Source: a virus
Virus record (IMG/VR): IMGVR_UViG_3300036766_000806
Span: 27,048-91,047 of that record
Reading direction: 5' to 3' (one strand)
Length of the DNA: 64,000 nucleotides
Made by a program: the position numbers and the translations under genes. Shown here in pieces: positions 56,477-63,551 of this stretch; within the stretch, counting starts at the first letter, position 1, and the number at the start of each line of letters is the position of its first letter. The notes under the pieces were generated by a model that saw nothing but the letters and a program-made list of their open reading frames with translations, had not been told where the DNA came from and did not search any database.

Positions 56477-56753
56477 ATGAAAAAAGTAAAAATGCGATTA
56501 GTAGGGCAGGATGGTAACGCTTTCAGCATTGGCAAAGGTGCCTATTTTCCTGGATGCGATAATCTCCGCACACTTCTTCAAGGGATCAAAGCAAGTATTT
56601 GTGCGTCCTACTGGGCCTAGCTATCGTTTCCTCAATGGAACATGGAGGAATATGTATGGCAATGCCTACGCTGCCATTGAAACGGTGATGGGAAGGAATT
56701 ATGAGGGGTCAATCCATTTTCGCTTACTCAAAAGCAAACCGATTTCCTTTTGA
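56477..56753 (+). pseudogene. small protein probably broken by a +1 frameshift
   Basis: From ATG 56477, MKKVKMRLVGQDGNAFSIG is a start seen in many small phage proteins, but the frame closes after 47 codons (56620). In the next frame, sequence from about 56590 (VRPTGPSYRFLNGTWRNMYG) looks coding and ends at TGA 56753. A shift somewhere between 56511 and 56617 would join them. Confidence 0.5.
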
Positions 56754-56777
56754 CAACTTCCTTCAAATCGGTATAAT
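56750..56777 (+). promoter_or_regulatory. promoter of 56787
   Basis: -35 TTGACA (contains the upstream TGA), 16 nt, -10 TATAAT. ATG 3 nt past the predicted +1. Confidence 0.75.
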
Positions 56778-56786
56778 GGTGACAAT

Positions 56787-56861
56787 ATGAAACATGTTTT
56801 CGTTTATCTCAGCGGTGCCGCCACTGCTTCGGGCTTGACATCCGGCCCTAATTCGGTATAA
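56787..56861 (+). CDS. 24-residue ORF holding the next promoter
   Basis: MKHVFVYLSGAATASGLTSG; its stop TAA is inside the next -10 and its codons include the next -35. The tightly placed promoter supports it, but it may be a cassette reduced to almost nothing. Confidence 0.4.
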   Translation: MKHVFVYLSGAATASGLTSGPNSV

Positions 56862-56862
56862 T
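56835..56862 (+). promoter_or_regulatory. promoter of 56873
   Basis: -35 TTGACA, 16 nt, -10 TATAAT. ATG 4 nt past the predicted +1. Confidence 0.8.
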
Positions 56863-56872
56863 TGCTATCATT

Positions 56873-57109
56873 ATGGGCAAACAGAAATATCCAAATACCA
56901 GAGCGGCAAGCACGGGATCGCCATCATCAAAGCCTCACGATCCAACAACGGAAATGGCCTATGAACAATGGCTTGAAAAACAACGACGGGAAAAACTAAA
57001 CCATCGGTGTATTATTTGCGGGGGTCATGTACCAGATTCATTCTCAGGAGAAGATCGTAAATGCTCCGATTGTGGGTACAATTATTTTCAAAGAAAAGTT
57101 CTCTCTTGA
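56873..57109 (+). CDS. zinc-ribbon protein
   Basis: 78 residues. HRCIICGG and KCSDCGY form a ribbon after a basic, disordered N-terminus. The stop is inside the next -35. Confidence 0.6.
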   Translation: MGKQKYPNTRAASTGSPSSKPHDPTTEMAYEQWLEKQRREKLNHRCIICGGHVPDSFSGEDRKCSDCGYNYFQRKVLS

Positions 57110-57133
57110 CAATTCATCGAAAATCGGTAAAAT
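57106..57133 (+). promoter_or_regulatory. promoter of 57140
   Basis: -35 TTGACA, 16 nt, -10 TAAAAT. Predicted +1 is the A of the ATG. Confidence 0.8.
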
Positions 57134-57139
57134 AAGGGT

Positions 57140-57463
57140 ATGATTATTAGAAAAGATAGAAACGGCAATCTCGAAATGACTGCCGATGTTAATGAGCAGG
57201 AGGATATTCAACATAGATTGAGTCATCCGGAAGGATTAACAATGATTAGCCTGGAAGCAAGTTTCATTTCTGATTTTCTCAGCGATGATCCAATGGGCGA
57301 TGGAATTTCTTATGAACAAGTGCCTCCGGCAGAAGTAGGCGCATTGACGGGCGCTCCTTTGATTTCCGATGGAAACAATATTTATGGATATATGGAATAT
57401 CAAGTGAATAATTTCCTGGAGAATTTAGCTACTGGTCGAACGGTTATTTGGAAAAAGGGTTGA
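57140..57463 (+). CDS. acidic unknown protein
   Basis: 107 residues. Glu/Asp-rich with a helical core. The stop is inside the next -35. No family recognised. Confidence 0.55.
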   Translation: MIIRKDRNGNLEMTADVNEQEDIQHRLSHPEGLTMISLEASFISDFLSDDPMGDGISYEQVPPAEVGALTGAPLISDGNNIYGYMEYQVNNFLENLATGRTVIWKKG

Positions 57464-57487
57464 CAATCCTCTCAGGATCGGTATAAT
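57460..57487 (+). promoter_or_regulatory. promoter of 57497
   Basis: -35 TTGACA, 16 nt, -10 TATAAT. ATG 3 nt past the predicted +1. Confidence 0.8.
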
Positions 57488-57496
57488 AATAACAAT

Positions 57497-58270
57497 ATGG
57501 GCTTAACCATTCACTACTCATTAAAGGCCGGAGGCAGCGATGCCCAGGCCAGAAAACTTGTCCAAACACTGCATCAAAGCGCCCATGACTTGCCTTTCAA
57601 GCAATTAGGTCAAGTCGTGGAACTCTCCGGCGACCAGTGCGATTTCAACAAGGTAGATCGGGAAACCCCTCTACATTGGCTTTTGATTCAAGCCCAGGGC
57701 GATGTAAAGCTCAGTCTTAATTGCTCTGCCAGTGTATCGCCATCCCATATTATCGCTTTCACCGCCTGGCCGGGCGAGGGTTGCGAGGAGTCCAACTTTG
57801 GTTTGTGCAAATACCCTGTTGTCATCAAGACATCTGAGGGGCCACGGAAAACAAAGCTCTCTGGCTGGTGCTGGCATTCATTCTGCAAAACCCAATATGC
57901 CAGCAACTCGGATTGTGGCGGTATCCCCAATTTCTTACAATGCCATTTGACGGTTATCGCCTTACTCGATAAAGCCAAGGAATTAGGCTGTTTGGAAGAA
58001 GTACATGATGAGGGCCATTTTTGGGAAAAGCGCAATATCAAAGCCCTGGTAAAAGAAATTGGCTCTTGGAATGAAATGATTGCCGCATTCGGCGGAGCGT
58101 TAAAAGACCTCACCGGAGACGGGCCATTTGAAGTCGAATCGGCCATTGCCCGATATCCAGATTTTGAACGGCTGGAGGCCGCTGGTCAAAATAAAATACC
58201 ACCTGGATTTAAGAAGATCGCCAAGCTCATCGGGCGATTGGGGCAGAAAATTGTTCAAGAAAAGAATTGA
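57497..58270 (+). CDS. conserved-looking unknown protein
   Basis: 257 residues. MGLTIHYSLKAGGSDAQARK opens an alpha/beta domain; a Cys/Trp-rich middle (WPGEGCEESNFGLC; SGWCWHSFCKTQYAS) and a helical C-terminal part follow. I recognise the MGLTIHY start from bacterial and phage hypothetical proteins but know no function. The stop is inside the next -35. Confidence 0.6.
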   Translation: MGLTIHYSLKAGGSDAQARKLVQTLHQSAHDLPFKQLGQVVELSGDQCDFNKVDRETPLHWLLIQAQGDVKLSLNCSASVSPSHIIAFTAWPGEGCEESNFGLCKYPVVIKTSEGPRKTKLSGWCWHSFCKTQYASNSDCGGIPNFLQCHLTVIALLDKAKELGCLEEVHDEGHFWEKRNIKALVKEIGSWNEMIAAFGGALKDLTGDGPFEVESAIARYPDFERLEAAGQNKIPPGFKKIAKLIGRLGQKIVQEKN

Positions 58271-58294
58271 CAATTTTCTCAAAATTGGTATAAT
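58267..58294 (+). promoter_or_regulatory. promoter of 58304
   Basis: -35 TTGACA, 16 nt, -10 TATAAT. ATG 3 nt past the predicted +1. Confidence 0.8.
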
Positions 58295-58303
58295 GATATC
58301 AAT

Positions 58304-58504
58304 ATGAAAATAATTTGTCATTACTGCGGAACTGAATATGAAAGCGAATCACAATCCTGTCCGCTTTGTCATCATAAGCCGATGGATAAATCCGGAGCGA
58401 GCAATGGATTGAAGCCTCGACCAATCAAGGCCCAGAAAAGCGGTTTTCCCTTTTCCTCAAAACTTTCCCCCCGCCCGCCTCTCATGGGCCTTATTATAAA
58501 ATAG
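58304..58504 (+). CDS. zinc-ribbon protein
   Basis: 66 residues. ICHYCGTEY and CPLCHHKP make a ribbon; basic, Pro-rich tail. Confidence 0.6.
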   Translation: MKIICHYCGTEYESESQSCPLCHHKPMDKSGASNGLKPRPIKAQKSGFPFSSKLSPRPPLMGLIIK

Positions 58505-58507
58505 GTG

Positions 58508-58535
58508 TTGACATCTTCGGCCAAATCGGTATAAT
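58508..58535 (+). promoter_or_regulatory. promoter of 58545
   Basis: -35 TTGACA, 16 nt, -10 TATAAT. ATG 3 nt past the predicted +1. Confidence 0.8.
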
Positions 58536-58544
58536 GATATCAAT

Positions 58545-58796
58545 ATGAAACAATCAGCCTCAATGCCGACTACTCCTATGTCTCGGATGATTTATATCCG
58601 TGACGGTGTGACTTACTCAACGGTAGTCCCGACGCAATCCTCAGTGAGCGAGCTACAGCGGTATATGCTCTTTAAGCGTAAAATCGGCCTCAGAACGGAA
58701 GCAATCCTGTCGGTATCGCCTATCCAACCAGCGGCGGATTTTCAGCGGCCCTCGCCAGCGGCAAAACAATTTGCTCGGTACGTAAGTGTCGAGTAA
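58545..58796 (+). CDS. unknown protein
   Basis: 83 residues, Ser/Pro/Arg-rich. The following 79 bases hold no gene but include a GGTAGCT/AGCTGCC hairpin (58842-58864). Confidence 0.5.
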   Translation: MKQSASMPTTPMSRMIYIRDGVTYSTVVPTQSSVSELQRYMLFKRKIGLRTEAILSVSPIQPAADFQRPSPAAKQFARYVSVE

Positions 58797-58875
58797 TCGG
58801 CTGGCCCACTAGTCGTCAAGCCCTGATAGCGGGACGTGGCGTTAGGTAGCTTACGAAAAAGCTGCCAACCAATTT

Positions 58876-59082
58876 ATGAAAAATGTTATTCTTAATCTCA
58901 CTCCGGCAGAAGCCAAAGTCCTTCGTTCTATCCTGTGGAACATTGGCGGACCTCCCGCTGGCACTCGTGGCCACGCTGATAGAATACAGGACAAGTTAAA
59001 GAGACAAGTGAATAAGTTCGAGGAGGCAACAGTGAATTTGATCACTAATCCCGCCCAGGATGCAATATATTTCCTGTATTAA
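58876..59082 (+). CDS. small helical protein
   Basis: 68 residues (MKNVILNLTPAEAKVLRSIL...). Alpha-helical with a TPAEAKVL motif common in small DNA-associated proteins. No function assigned. Confidence 0.5.
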   Translation: MKNVILNLTPAEAKVLRSILWNIGGPPAGTRGHADRIQDKLKRQVNKFEEATVNLITNPAQDAIYFLY

Positions 59083-59088
59083 CCAACG

Positions 59089-59328
59089 ATGAAAGTCACA
59101 ATCAATCTTGTTAAAGTCCAAGGGAGAGAACAATCATTCTGGGTTATCCAGAGAGGAGATTACTTTTGGAGTGAAGAAGGTTATTGGACAACCGTTCTTG
59201 AAAAAGCTGCTTTTCATCTGACATACACAGAGGCAAATGGAGAAGCTTTTCGCCTTGGATTTTTCAATCCTTACCAACTTCCAGAATTGATTTTCGGCGG
59301 TAAAGAAGTACTCTTTTTCTCAATCTAA
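59089..59328 (+). CDS. beta-rich small protein
   Basis: 79 residues, Trp- and Tyr-rich (FWVIQRGDYFWSEEGYW). Starts six bases after the previous stop. No motif. Confidence 0.5.
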   Translation: MKVTINLVKVQGREQSFWVIQRGDYFWSEEGYWTTVLEKAAFHLTYTEANGEAFRLGFFNPYQLPELIFGGKEVLFFSI

Positions 59329-59361
59329 TCTTGGTTTCTCCTGTTAGAATTTTTTTGTTTT

Positions 59362-59408
59362 CACCGAACCTAAATATAGCCCTAAACTTGAATATTTTTA
59401 GCACTAAA
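59362..59408. promoter_or_regulatory. composite element 3
   Basis: CACCGA (59362-59367), TATAGCCCTAAA (59375-59386) and TTTAGCACTAAA (59397-59408), 22 bp apart, upstream of the 59451 promoter. Confidence 0.65.
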
Positions 59409-59450
59409 CTTATTCCTGCCAACGGCGATGAAAGAAGTTAAAAATAATCG

Positions 59451-59478
59451 TTGACTATTTTCTCAGAATCGGTATAAT
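59451..59478 (+). promoter_or_regulatory. promoter of 59490
   Basis: -35 TTGACT, 16 nt, -10 TATAAT. ATG 5 nt past the predicted +1. Confidence 0.75.
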
Positions 59479-59489
59479 GAAGTTGTGAT

Positions 59490-59768
59490 ATGAGAAAAAT
59501 CAAGTACAGCGACAAAGCCAAATGCCCTAAATGCGGCGGCATGTTATCTTATGACGCAACCATAACCGAGAAACTCCCTTTGGGATTTGGCTTTGCTCCC
59601 GGTAGCAGCAAGTTTCAAGTGGATATACTGGTTAGCAAAGGCTGGCGGGGTGAATGTATGGAATGCGGCGAAAAAGTGTTTGCAGTCGAGTCTCAGCGGC
59701 ATGTTACCCGTCACCCCCGAAATATCAATCGCAAAATCAGCCCCATACTTCAAGAGGCAACAGCATGA
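59490..59768 (+). CDS. zinc-ribbon protein
   Basis: 92 residues. KCPKCGGML and GECMECGEK flank a beta-rich middle; basic C-terminus. An 18-codon frame overlaps its stop (59765) before the next gene. Confidence 0.6.
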   Translation: MRKIKYSDKAKCPKCGGMLSYDATITEKLPLGFGFAPGSSKFQVDILVSKGWRGECMECGEKVFAVESQRHVTRHPRNINRKISPILQEATA

Positions 59769-59792
59769 GTACAAAAAGTCCCTGGTCAAACC

Positions 59793-59981
59793 ATGAACGC
59801 AACCATCGCAAAGCTGATTAAGGATTACAAGCGGGAATATCTGCGGGTGAATGGTCGTACTCCTGATATAACCGTCAAAGGTGGCTGGATTACCTTGAAC
59901 GGGTGCGAACATTATCGCAAAACCGAGATTGATCAGGCATTGATAGTGCTTCAGGGTCGAAAAGATTTTTGGAAAAAGTGA
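59793..59981 (+). CDS. small basic protein
   Basis: 62 residues, helix-beta-helix look (LIKDYKREYLRVNGRTPDIT). No function. Confidence 0.5.
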   Translation: MNATIAKLIKDYKREYLRVNGRTPDITVKGGWITLNGCEHYRKTEIDQALIVLQGRKDFWKK

Positions 59982-59990
59982 AAATTTCTC

Positions 59991-60018
59991 TTGACTTCTC
60001 TATCTAAATCGGTAGAAT
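59991..60018 (+). promoter_or_regulatory. promoter of 60030
   Basis: -35 TTGACT, 16 nt, -10 TAGAAT. ATG 5 nt past the predicted +1. Confidence 0.75.
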
Positions 60019-60029
60019 GAAGTCACGAT

Positions 60030-60302
60030 ATGAATAAGTTTAAGATTCAAGTTGTGGCTGGAGCCTACCAGATTCAAGTACGGAAGTACGCTGCCGGAGA
60101 GAATCACCATTCGACTGACAAGTTTGAACTAGTGGAAGTTGTTACTTGCCGGGTATGGGCAGAACAGATTGGCAATTTCAATCCTCTCTTTTGCCGCTAT
60201 AAAGGCAAGCGGATTATGGTTCATTCGGACGCTGGCGACTTGTCCGATCCTTTCCAGCGAACTGAGGATTATGCCAAGACTTTTTTCATTGAAATTGCAT
60301 AA
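60030..60302 (+). CDS. beta-rich protein
   Basis: 90 residues. IQVVAGAYQIQVRKYAAGEN start; mostly strands. No family recognised. Confidence 0.5.
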   Translation: MNKFKIQVVAGAYQIQVRKYAAGENHHSTDKFELVEVVTCRVWAEQIGNFNPLFCRYKGKRIMVHSDAGDLSDPFQRTEDYAKTFFIEIA

Positions 60303-60593
60303 AGCATAACGCTCTTTGAGAAACGATTTCACGTGTCTCCGGTGTAGCTAAAATACGCAAGGGCATTCGGCGCTGAAAAGAGCCTTGTTAGCCTTTGTGG
60401 TGTATGGCATCCGGAGCGTGATTAGCAAGGTTGCCTTAGTACTGGGCAATGGTGATTGTTACATGACCCCTTCCAGAGCTTGTGACGTGTGACTAGGCTT
60501 GTCCTGAAAAAGACCAGGGGCCGAAACTAAAATAAAAGGTGCTTGACTTAGCATTGGATTCCCGGGCTGTGAAATTGGCCCGGGAGTTTTTTT
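60303..60593 (+). ncRNA. candidate structured RNA or attenuated leader
   Basis: 290 bases without a gene, ending in an intrinsic terminator. A CTCCGG/CCGGAG pairing (about 60338/60411) and several short stems are possible. No separate promoter was found, so it may be the 3' part of the 60030 transcript. Confidence 0.35.
60560..60593 (+). terminator. rho-independent terminator
   Basis: Stem TCCCGGGC / GCCCGGGA followed by GTTTTTTT. Confidence 0.85.
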
Positions 60594-60598
60594 ATTTT

Positions 60599-60646
60599 CA
60601 CCGAACTGTATTTAGGACTATAAAAGTAAATATTTTTAGGACTAAA
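60599..60646. promoter_or_regulatory. composite element 4
   Basis: CACCGA (60599-60604), TTTAGGACTATA (60611-60622) and TTTAGGACTAAA (60635-60646). Confidence 0.65.
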
Positions 60647-60675
60647 TTTATTGGCACTTATTATCATAGCAATCT

Positions 60676-60712
60676 TCGTGCCAAGTAAAGAAAAAAACTG
60701 CACTTGGCACGA
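60676..60712. repeat. TGCCAAGT/ACTTGGCA inverted repeat 1
   Basis: TCGTGCCAAGT / ACTTGGCACGA with a 15-nt spacer, just upstream of the 60734 promoter. Related copies at 62185 and 63552. Confidence 0.75.
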
Positions 60713-60733
60713 AAAATGTTTTTTACTTTTATA

Positions 60734-60761
60734 TTGCAATCCGCTGTGATATCGGTAGAAT
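60734..60761 (+). promoter_or_regulatory. promoter of 60811
   Basis: TTGCAA, 16 nt, TAGAAT. The gene starts 43 nt later; the leader holds a GGGCA/TGCCC hairpin (60778-60792). Confidence 0.55.
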
Positions 60762-60810
60762 AGAGTTGAAAATAAGAGGGCATAGTTGCCCTTAGCGAAA
60801 GCGACAAAAC

Positions 60811-61389
60811 ATGAAAAATATAAGCACGATTCTAATGGTCAGTCAATTGGAAATGCTTGGCTTTCTCAAAACAAACGGTACGGCGTGCCGCTTTGTCTCC
60901 CTGGTAGCCGACACTCTGGTTGACAAGATCCGGAAGGGCAATCCCTTTCCTGGTCTCCGCAAGGTCTCGAAAATATCAGGACTCCTTAACGCCAATTACA
61001 ACACCAGCGTCCGGCGGCGGATTGCCGAAACTCTCGGAGTTGAATTGAAGGATGTCGAGTACGAGTCCGGGACTACCTGGTATCAGCATCTTACCACTAC
61101 CGAGGGGAAGCCCCTGCCGGTTGTGGTCAACAAGCGCACTCCGGATAATGGCAAACACTATCTGCAATTCTTCCCGCACAAGTCCAGGTACGAGTACGTC
61201 ACCCCCGGCGGCGAAGTTATCCCGGAAGAGCAAGTCCAGCCTTGGCTCTATGCCAAGCCCGAGCGCCCGGATTACAAGCCCGTTGTGGTCACAATCGGGC
61301 TTGAAAACGTCAAACAACTCAAAGCCTCCGGCATCATCATCGAATTTCCGGGCTTCGATGAAGCCGAGCAACTTTTAGCCGAACAGTAG
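60811..61389 (+). CDS. unknown protein, GC-rich codons
   Basis: 192 residues. Helical N-terminus, then basic and beta segments (TTWYQHLTTTEGKPLPVVV; HYLQFFPHKSRYEYVTPGG). Composition is richer in G and C than the left half. A full regulatory module precedes it and a hairpin follows, suggesting a well-expressed single gene. No family recognised. Confidence 0.6.
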   Translation: MKNISTILMVSQLEMLGFLKTNGTACRFVSLVADTLVDKIRKGNPFPGLRKVSKISGLLNANYNTSVRRRIAETLGVELKDVEYESGTTWYQHLTTTEGKPLPVVVNKRTPDNGKHYLQFFPHKSRYEYVTPGGEVIPEEQVQPWLYAKPERPDYKPVVVTIGLENVKQLKASGIIIEFPGFDEAEQLLAEQ

Positions 61390-61414
61390 GATCGGCGTGT
61401 CGCCCGCATAAGCA

Positions 61415-61450
61415 CCGGGGAGCGTATCTTAAATGTGGTACGCTCCCCGG
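61415..61450 (+). terminator. hairpin after 61389
   Basis: Perfect 12-bp stem CCGGGGAGCGTA / TACGCTCCCCGG without a T tract. It may be a processing site or RNA stabiliser. Confidence 0.5.
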
Positions 61451-61471
61451 CATAGCATACATAAGCACAAT

Positions 61472-61633
61472 ATGAATTTAACCTACTCCAAACTCATTTG
61501 GGGATTTGAAAAATGGTTCAAGGCCAATCTCGAAGAGCTAAAAACCCTATTTACTGCTGAGATAGCAGAACTATTCGAGAGCCTAGAGGATTTCGCTGTC
61601 GAATTGTTTGCCGAGATTCATTTTTCCACTTGA
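61472..61633 (+). CDS. acidic helical protein
   Basis: 53 residues from ATG 61472. Amphipathic helix rich in Glu and Phe. The stop is inside the next -35. Confidence 0.5.
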   Translation: MNLTYSKLIWGFEKWFKANLEELKTLFTAEIAELFESLEDFAVELFAEIHFST

Positions 61634-61658
61634 CAAACCCTTACAAAACCCATAAAAT
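61630..61658 (+). promoter_or_regulatory. promoter of 61665
   Basis: -35 TTGACA, 17 nt, -10 TAAAAT. Predicted +1 is the A of the ATG. Confidence 0.75.
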
Positions 61659-61664
61659 GGCACT

Positions 61665-61970
61665 ATGAAAAAAGTAGTCCAAAACAAGAGCACAACGGAA
61701 GTCGAAGTATCTGCTGTCACTCTGGAAAAGTATTATGGTATCCAATCGGGCCGGGGCACTGATGACAAAGGATTCATTACCCGAGAAAAATTTGGAAACG
61801 GTAATTTCCAGGCTCTTGCGGCATATAAGCTAACGGACGGTAATGGATGGGATGGTTTTTTGTCAAGTGATTTGAAAGGTCTCATCCAATCTCTCTTGGA
61901 TAACGGCAACTTTCTCGTTTTCGAGTTTAACAATTCCCAAGAACTGTTCACCTGGCTGGGTCAGCCTTGA
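61665..61970 (+). CDS. unknown protein related to 41774
   Basis: 101 residues; ends match those of the 41774 product. Thr/Gly-rich middle. Followed by a terminator. Confidence 0.5.
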   Translation: MKKVVQNKSTTEVEVSAVTLEKYYGIQSGRGTDDKGFITREKFGNGNFQALAAYKLTDGNGWDGFLSSDLKGLIQSLLDNGNFLVFEFNNSQELFTWLGQP

Positions 61971-62020
61971 TTGATTTCGGCAGAGTAAATACGCCAAGCA
62001 CGGCGTTCAAAGGTTACTCG

Positions 62021-62055
62021 ATTCCCGGGACAAGTGCTCCGGGAATTTTGTTTTT
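62021..62055 (+). terminator. rho-independent terminator
   Basis: Stem ATTCCCG / CGGGAAT followed by TTTGTTTTT. Confidence 0.75.
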
Positions 62056-62129
62056 CACCGAATCTAATAATAGCCCTAAATTCACCGAATCCATTTTTAG
62101 GGATAAAAATAAGTATCTTTAGGACTAAA
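62056..62129. promoter_or_regulatory. composite element 5
   Basis: Two CACCGA boxes, AATAGCCCTAAA (62069-62080), TTTAGGGATAAA (62096-62107) and TTTAGGACTAAA (62118-62129); the last two are 22 bp apart. Confidence 0.65.
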
Positions 62130-62184
62130 TTCATTCTAACTCGGGATTTTAACTTTAACGTTAAAGTTATTACAAAACAAGTTT

Positions 62185-62218
62185 TATGCCAATCGCCTGA
62201 AAAATCATACTTGGCATG
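62185..62218. repeat. TATGCCAA/TTGGCAT inverted repeat 2
   Basis: Same module as at 60676 and 63552, preceded by ATTACAAAACAAG as at 63533. Confidence 0.75.
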
Positions 62219-62250
62219 AAAATTGTTTCTTGGAATAATTCATTTCGTTA

Positions 62251-62278
62251 TTGACTTTTCAAGCCAAATGGATAAACT
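62251..62278 (+). promoter_or_regulatory. promoter of the DUF932 gene
   Basis: -35 TTGACT, 16 nt, -10 TAAACT. Leader of about 37 nt contains GTGACGGTA, also seen before the 63673 gene. Confidence 0.5.
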
Positions 62279-62321
62279 TGTAAGTGACGGTAACAGTATA
62301 GAACAAAAACAGAATCAAATC

Positions 62322-63323
62322 ATGAGTGCAAACATATCAGTAGTAAATGGCAAGACTGAAATGTTCAGCGGCCTAGGTCAAGTCCCGTGGCACGGGTTAG
62401 GTCAAATAGTCTCCGGATTACTTACGGCAAAAGAGGCAATCGAAGCGGCCCATTTGGGATGGACTGTTAAAACGGTGCCTGTTTTTGTCAATGGCAAGCA
62501 ACTCCGCTTTCCCACCGGCGAGGACTCAACGGATTGCTGGCAGGGAATTATCCGAGAGGATACCGGCGATGCTCTTAGCGTTATGAAAGGGCGTTATAGC
62601 CCCATTCAAAACGTGGAATGCTTTGACTTCCTCGATACTCTGGCCGGCGAGGGCAATCTGAAATATGAAACCGCTGGCGCTCTTAAAGGCGGGCGGATTG
62701 TATGGATGATGGCCCGTTACAACGGCGACATCGATATCAACGGAGACAATCACCAACAATGGTTGCTTCTCTGTACTTCCCATGACGGCTCTTACAGTCT
62801 CATGGTTCAATGGGTAACGGTGCGGGTCGTATGTGCCAATACCCTCTCAGTCGCCCTCAAAGACGCCAAAAACCAGGTCAAAATCCGGCATACTACCACA
62901 TGGGAAAGCAAGGCAGAAGAGGCTCGCCGGGTACTCTGTTTGACTCGGAATTACTTCTCCACTGTGAAAGAAACTCTTGTTGGAATGAACAAGCAACTTG
63001 TCACCCCGGGAGTGGAGATTGAATTCGCAAAGTTCCTTTTCCCGGCCAAAGACGAGAAGGAAGTGCCAACCCGGACACAAAATTCCCGTCTTAGTATCCA
63101 GGCGCTTTTCAATCGCCCGGCCACCGGCACTTTTGGCCAATCCCGATGGGATTTGCTGAATGCTGTAACCGATTATGCCGATCACGAGCGGAAACTTCGG
63201 GGCGATAATTCTTCCCGGCTTGAAAGTTCCTTGCTCGGCTCCGGGGCGGTCCTGAAACAGTCGGCCTACGACTACCTGACTAACGACAAGTTCATGGCAG
63301 ACCTTGCCCTTGCCGTTAACTAA
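62322..63323 (+). CDS. DUF932 family protein
   Basis: 333 residues. MFSGLGQVPWHGLGQIV, then ALSVMKGRYSPIQNVECFDFLD, GALKGGRIVWMMAR, MVQWVTVRVVCANTL and a C-terminal TGTFGQSRWDLLNAVTDYADH match DUF932, a family found in phages, plasmids and bacteria and related to phage LGT-type proteins of unknown mechanism. ATG 62322 is chosen; ATG 62268 in the same frame is possible but the family starts near VNGKTEMF. Ends before a strong terminator. A likely abundant protein. Confidence 0.85.
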   Translation: MSANISVVNGKTEMFSGLGQVPWHGLGQIVSGLLTAKEAIEAAHLGWTVKTVPVFVNGKQLRFPTGEDSTDCWQGIIREDTGDALSVMKGRYSPIQNVECFDFLDTLAGEGNLKYETAGALKGGRIVWMMARYNGDIDINGDNHQQWLLLCTSHDGSYSLMVQWVTVRVVCANTLSVALKDAKNQVKIRHTTTWESKAEEARRVLCLTRNYFSTVKETLVGMNKQLVTPGVEIEFAKFLFPAKDEKEVPTRTQNSRLSIQALFNRPATGTFGQSRWDLLNAVTDYADHERKLRGDNSSRLESSLLGSGAVLKQSAYDYLTNDKFMADLALAVN

Positions 63324-63342
63324 CGGTCTATTTTTCAACAAA

Positions 63343-63370
63343 CCCGGCCTCACAAGGGCCGGGTCTTTTT
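63343..63370 (+). terminator. rho-independent terminator after the DUF932 gene
   Basis: Stem CCCGGCC / GGCCGGG followed by TCTTTTT. Confidence 0.9.
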
Positions 63371-63440
63371 ATGTACGGATTTACTCCCTATTTGGCACAG
63401 ATATTGCTGGCAACACTTTGACACGAGAAATGCTGTGCTT

Positions 63441-63491
63441 TCACCGAATGCATTTTTAGCCCTAAAGTTATACGACATTTTTAGGGCTAAA
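63441..63491. promoter_or_regulatory. composite element 6
   Basis: CACCGA (63442-63447), TTTAGCCCTAAA (63455-63466) and TTTAGGGCTAAA (63480-63491), 25 bp apart; the two sites are reverse complements. Confidence 0.7.
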
Positions 63492-63551
63492 CTTATTCGT
63501 CGTTTGTCGGCCCGGCCAGGATTATCGGCGGTGCCATTACAAAACAAAGTC

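Noticed and set aside
57688-58146. Leftward 152-codon frame
   Set aside because: It is antisense to the 57497 gene, whose promoter and composition are convincing.
59765-59821. 18-codon frame overlapping the stop of 59490
   Set aside because: Only the overlap supports it; too short to call.
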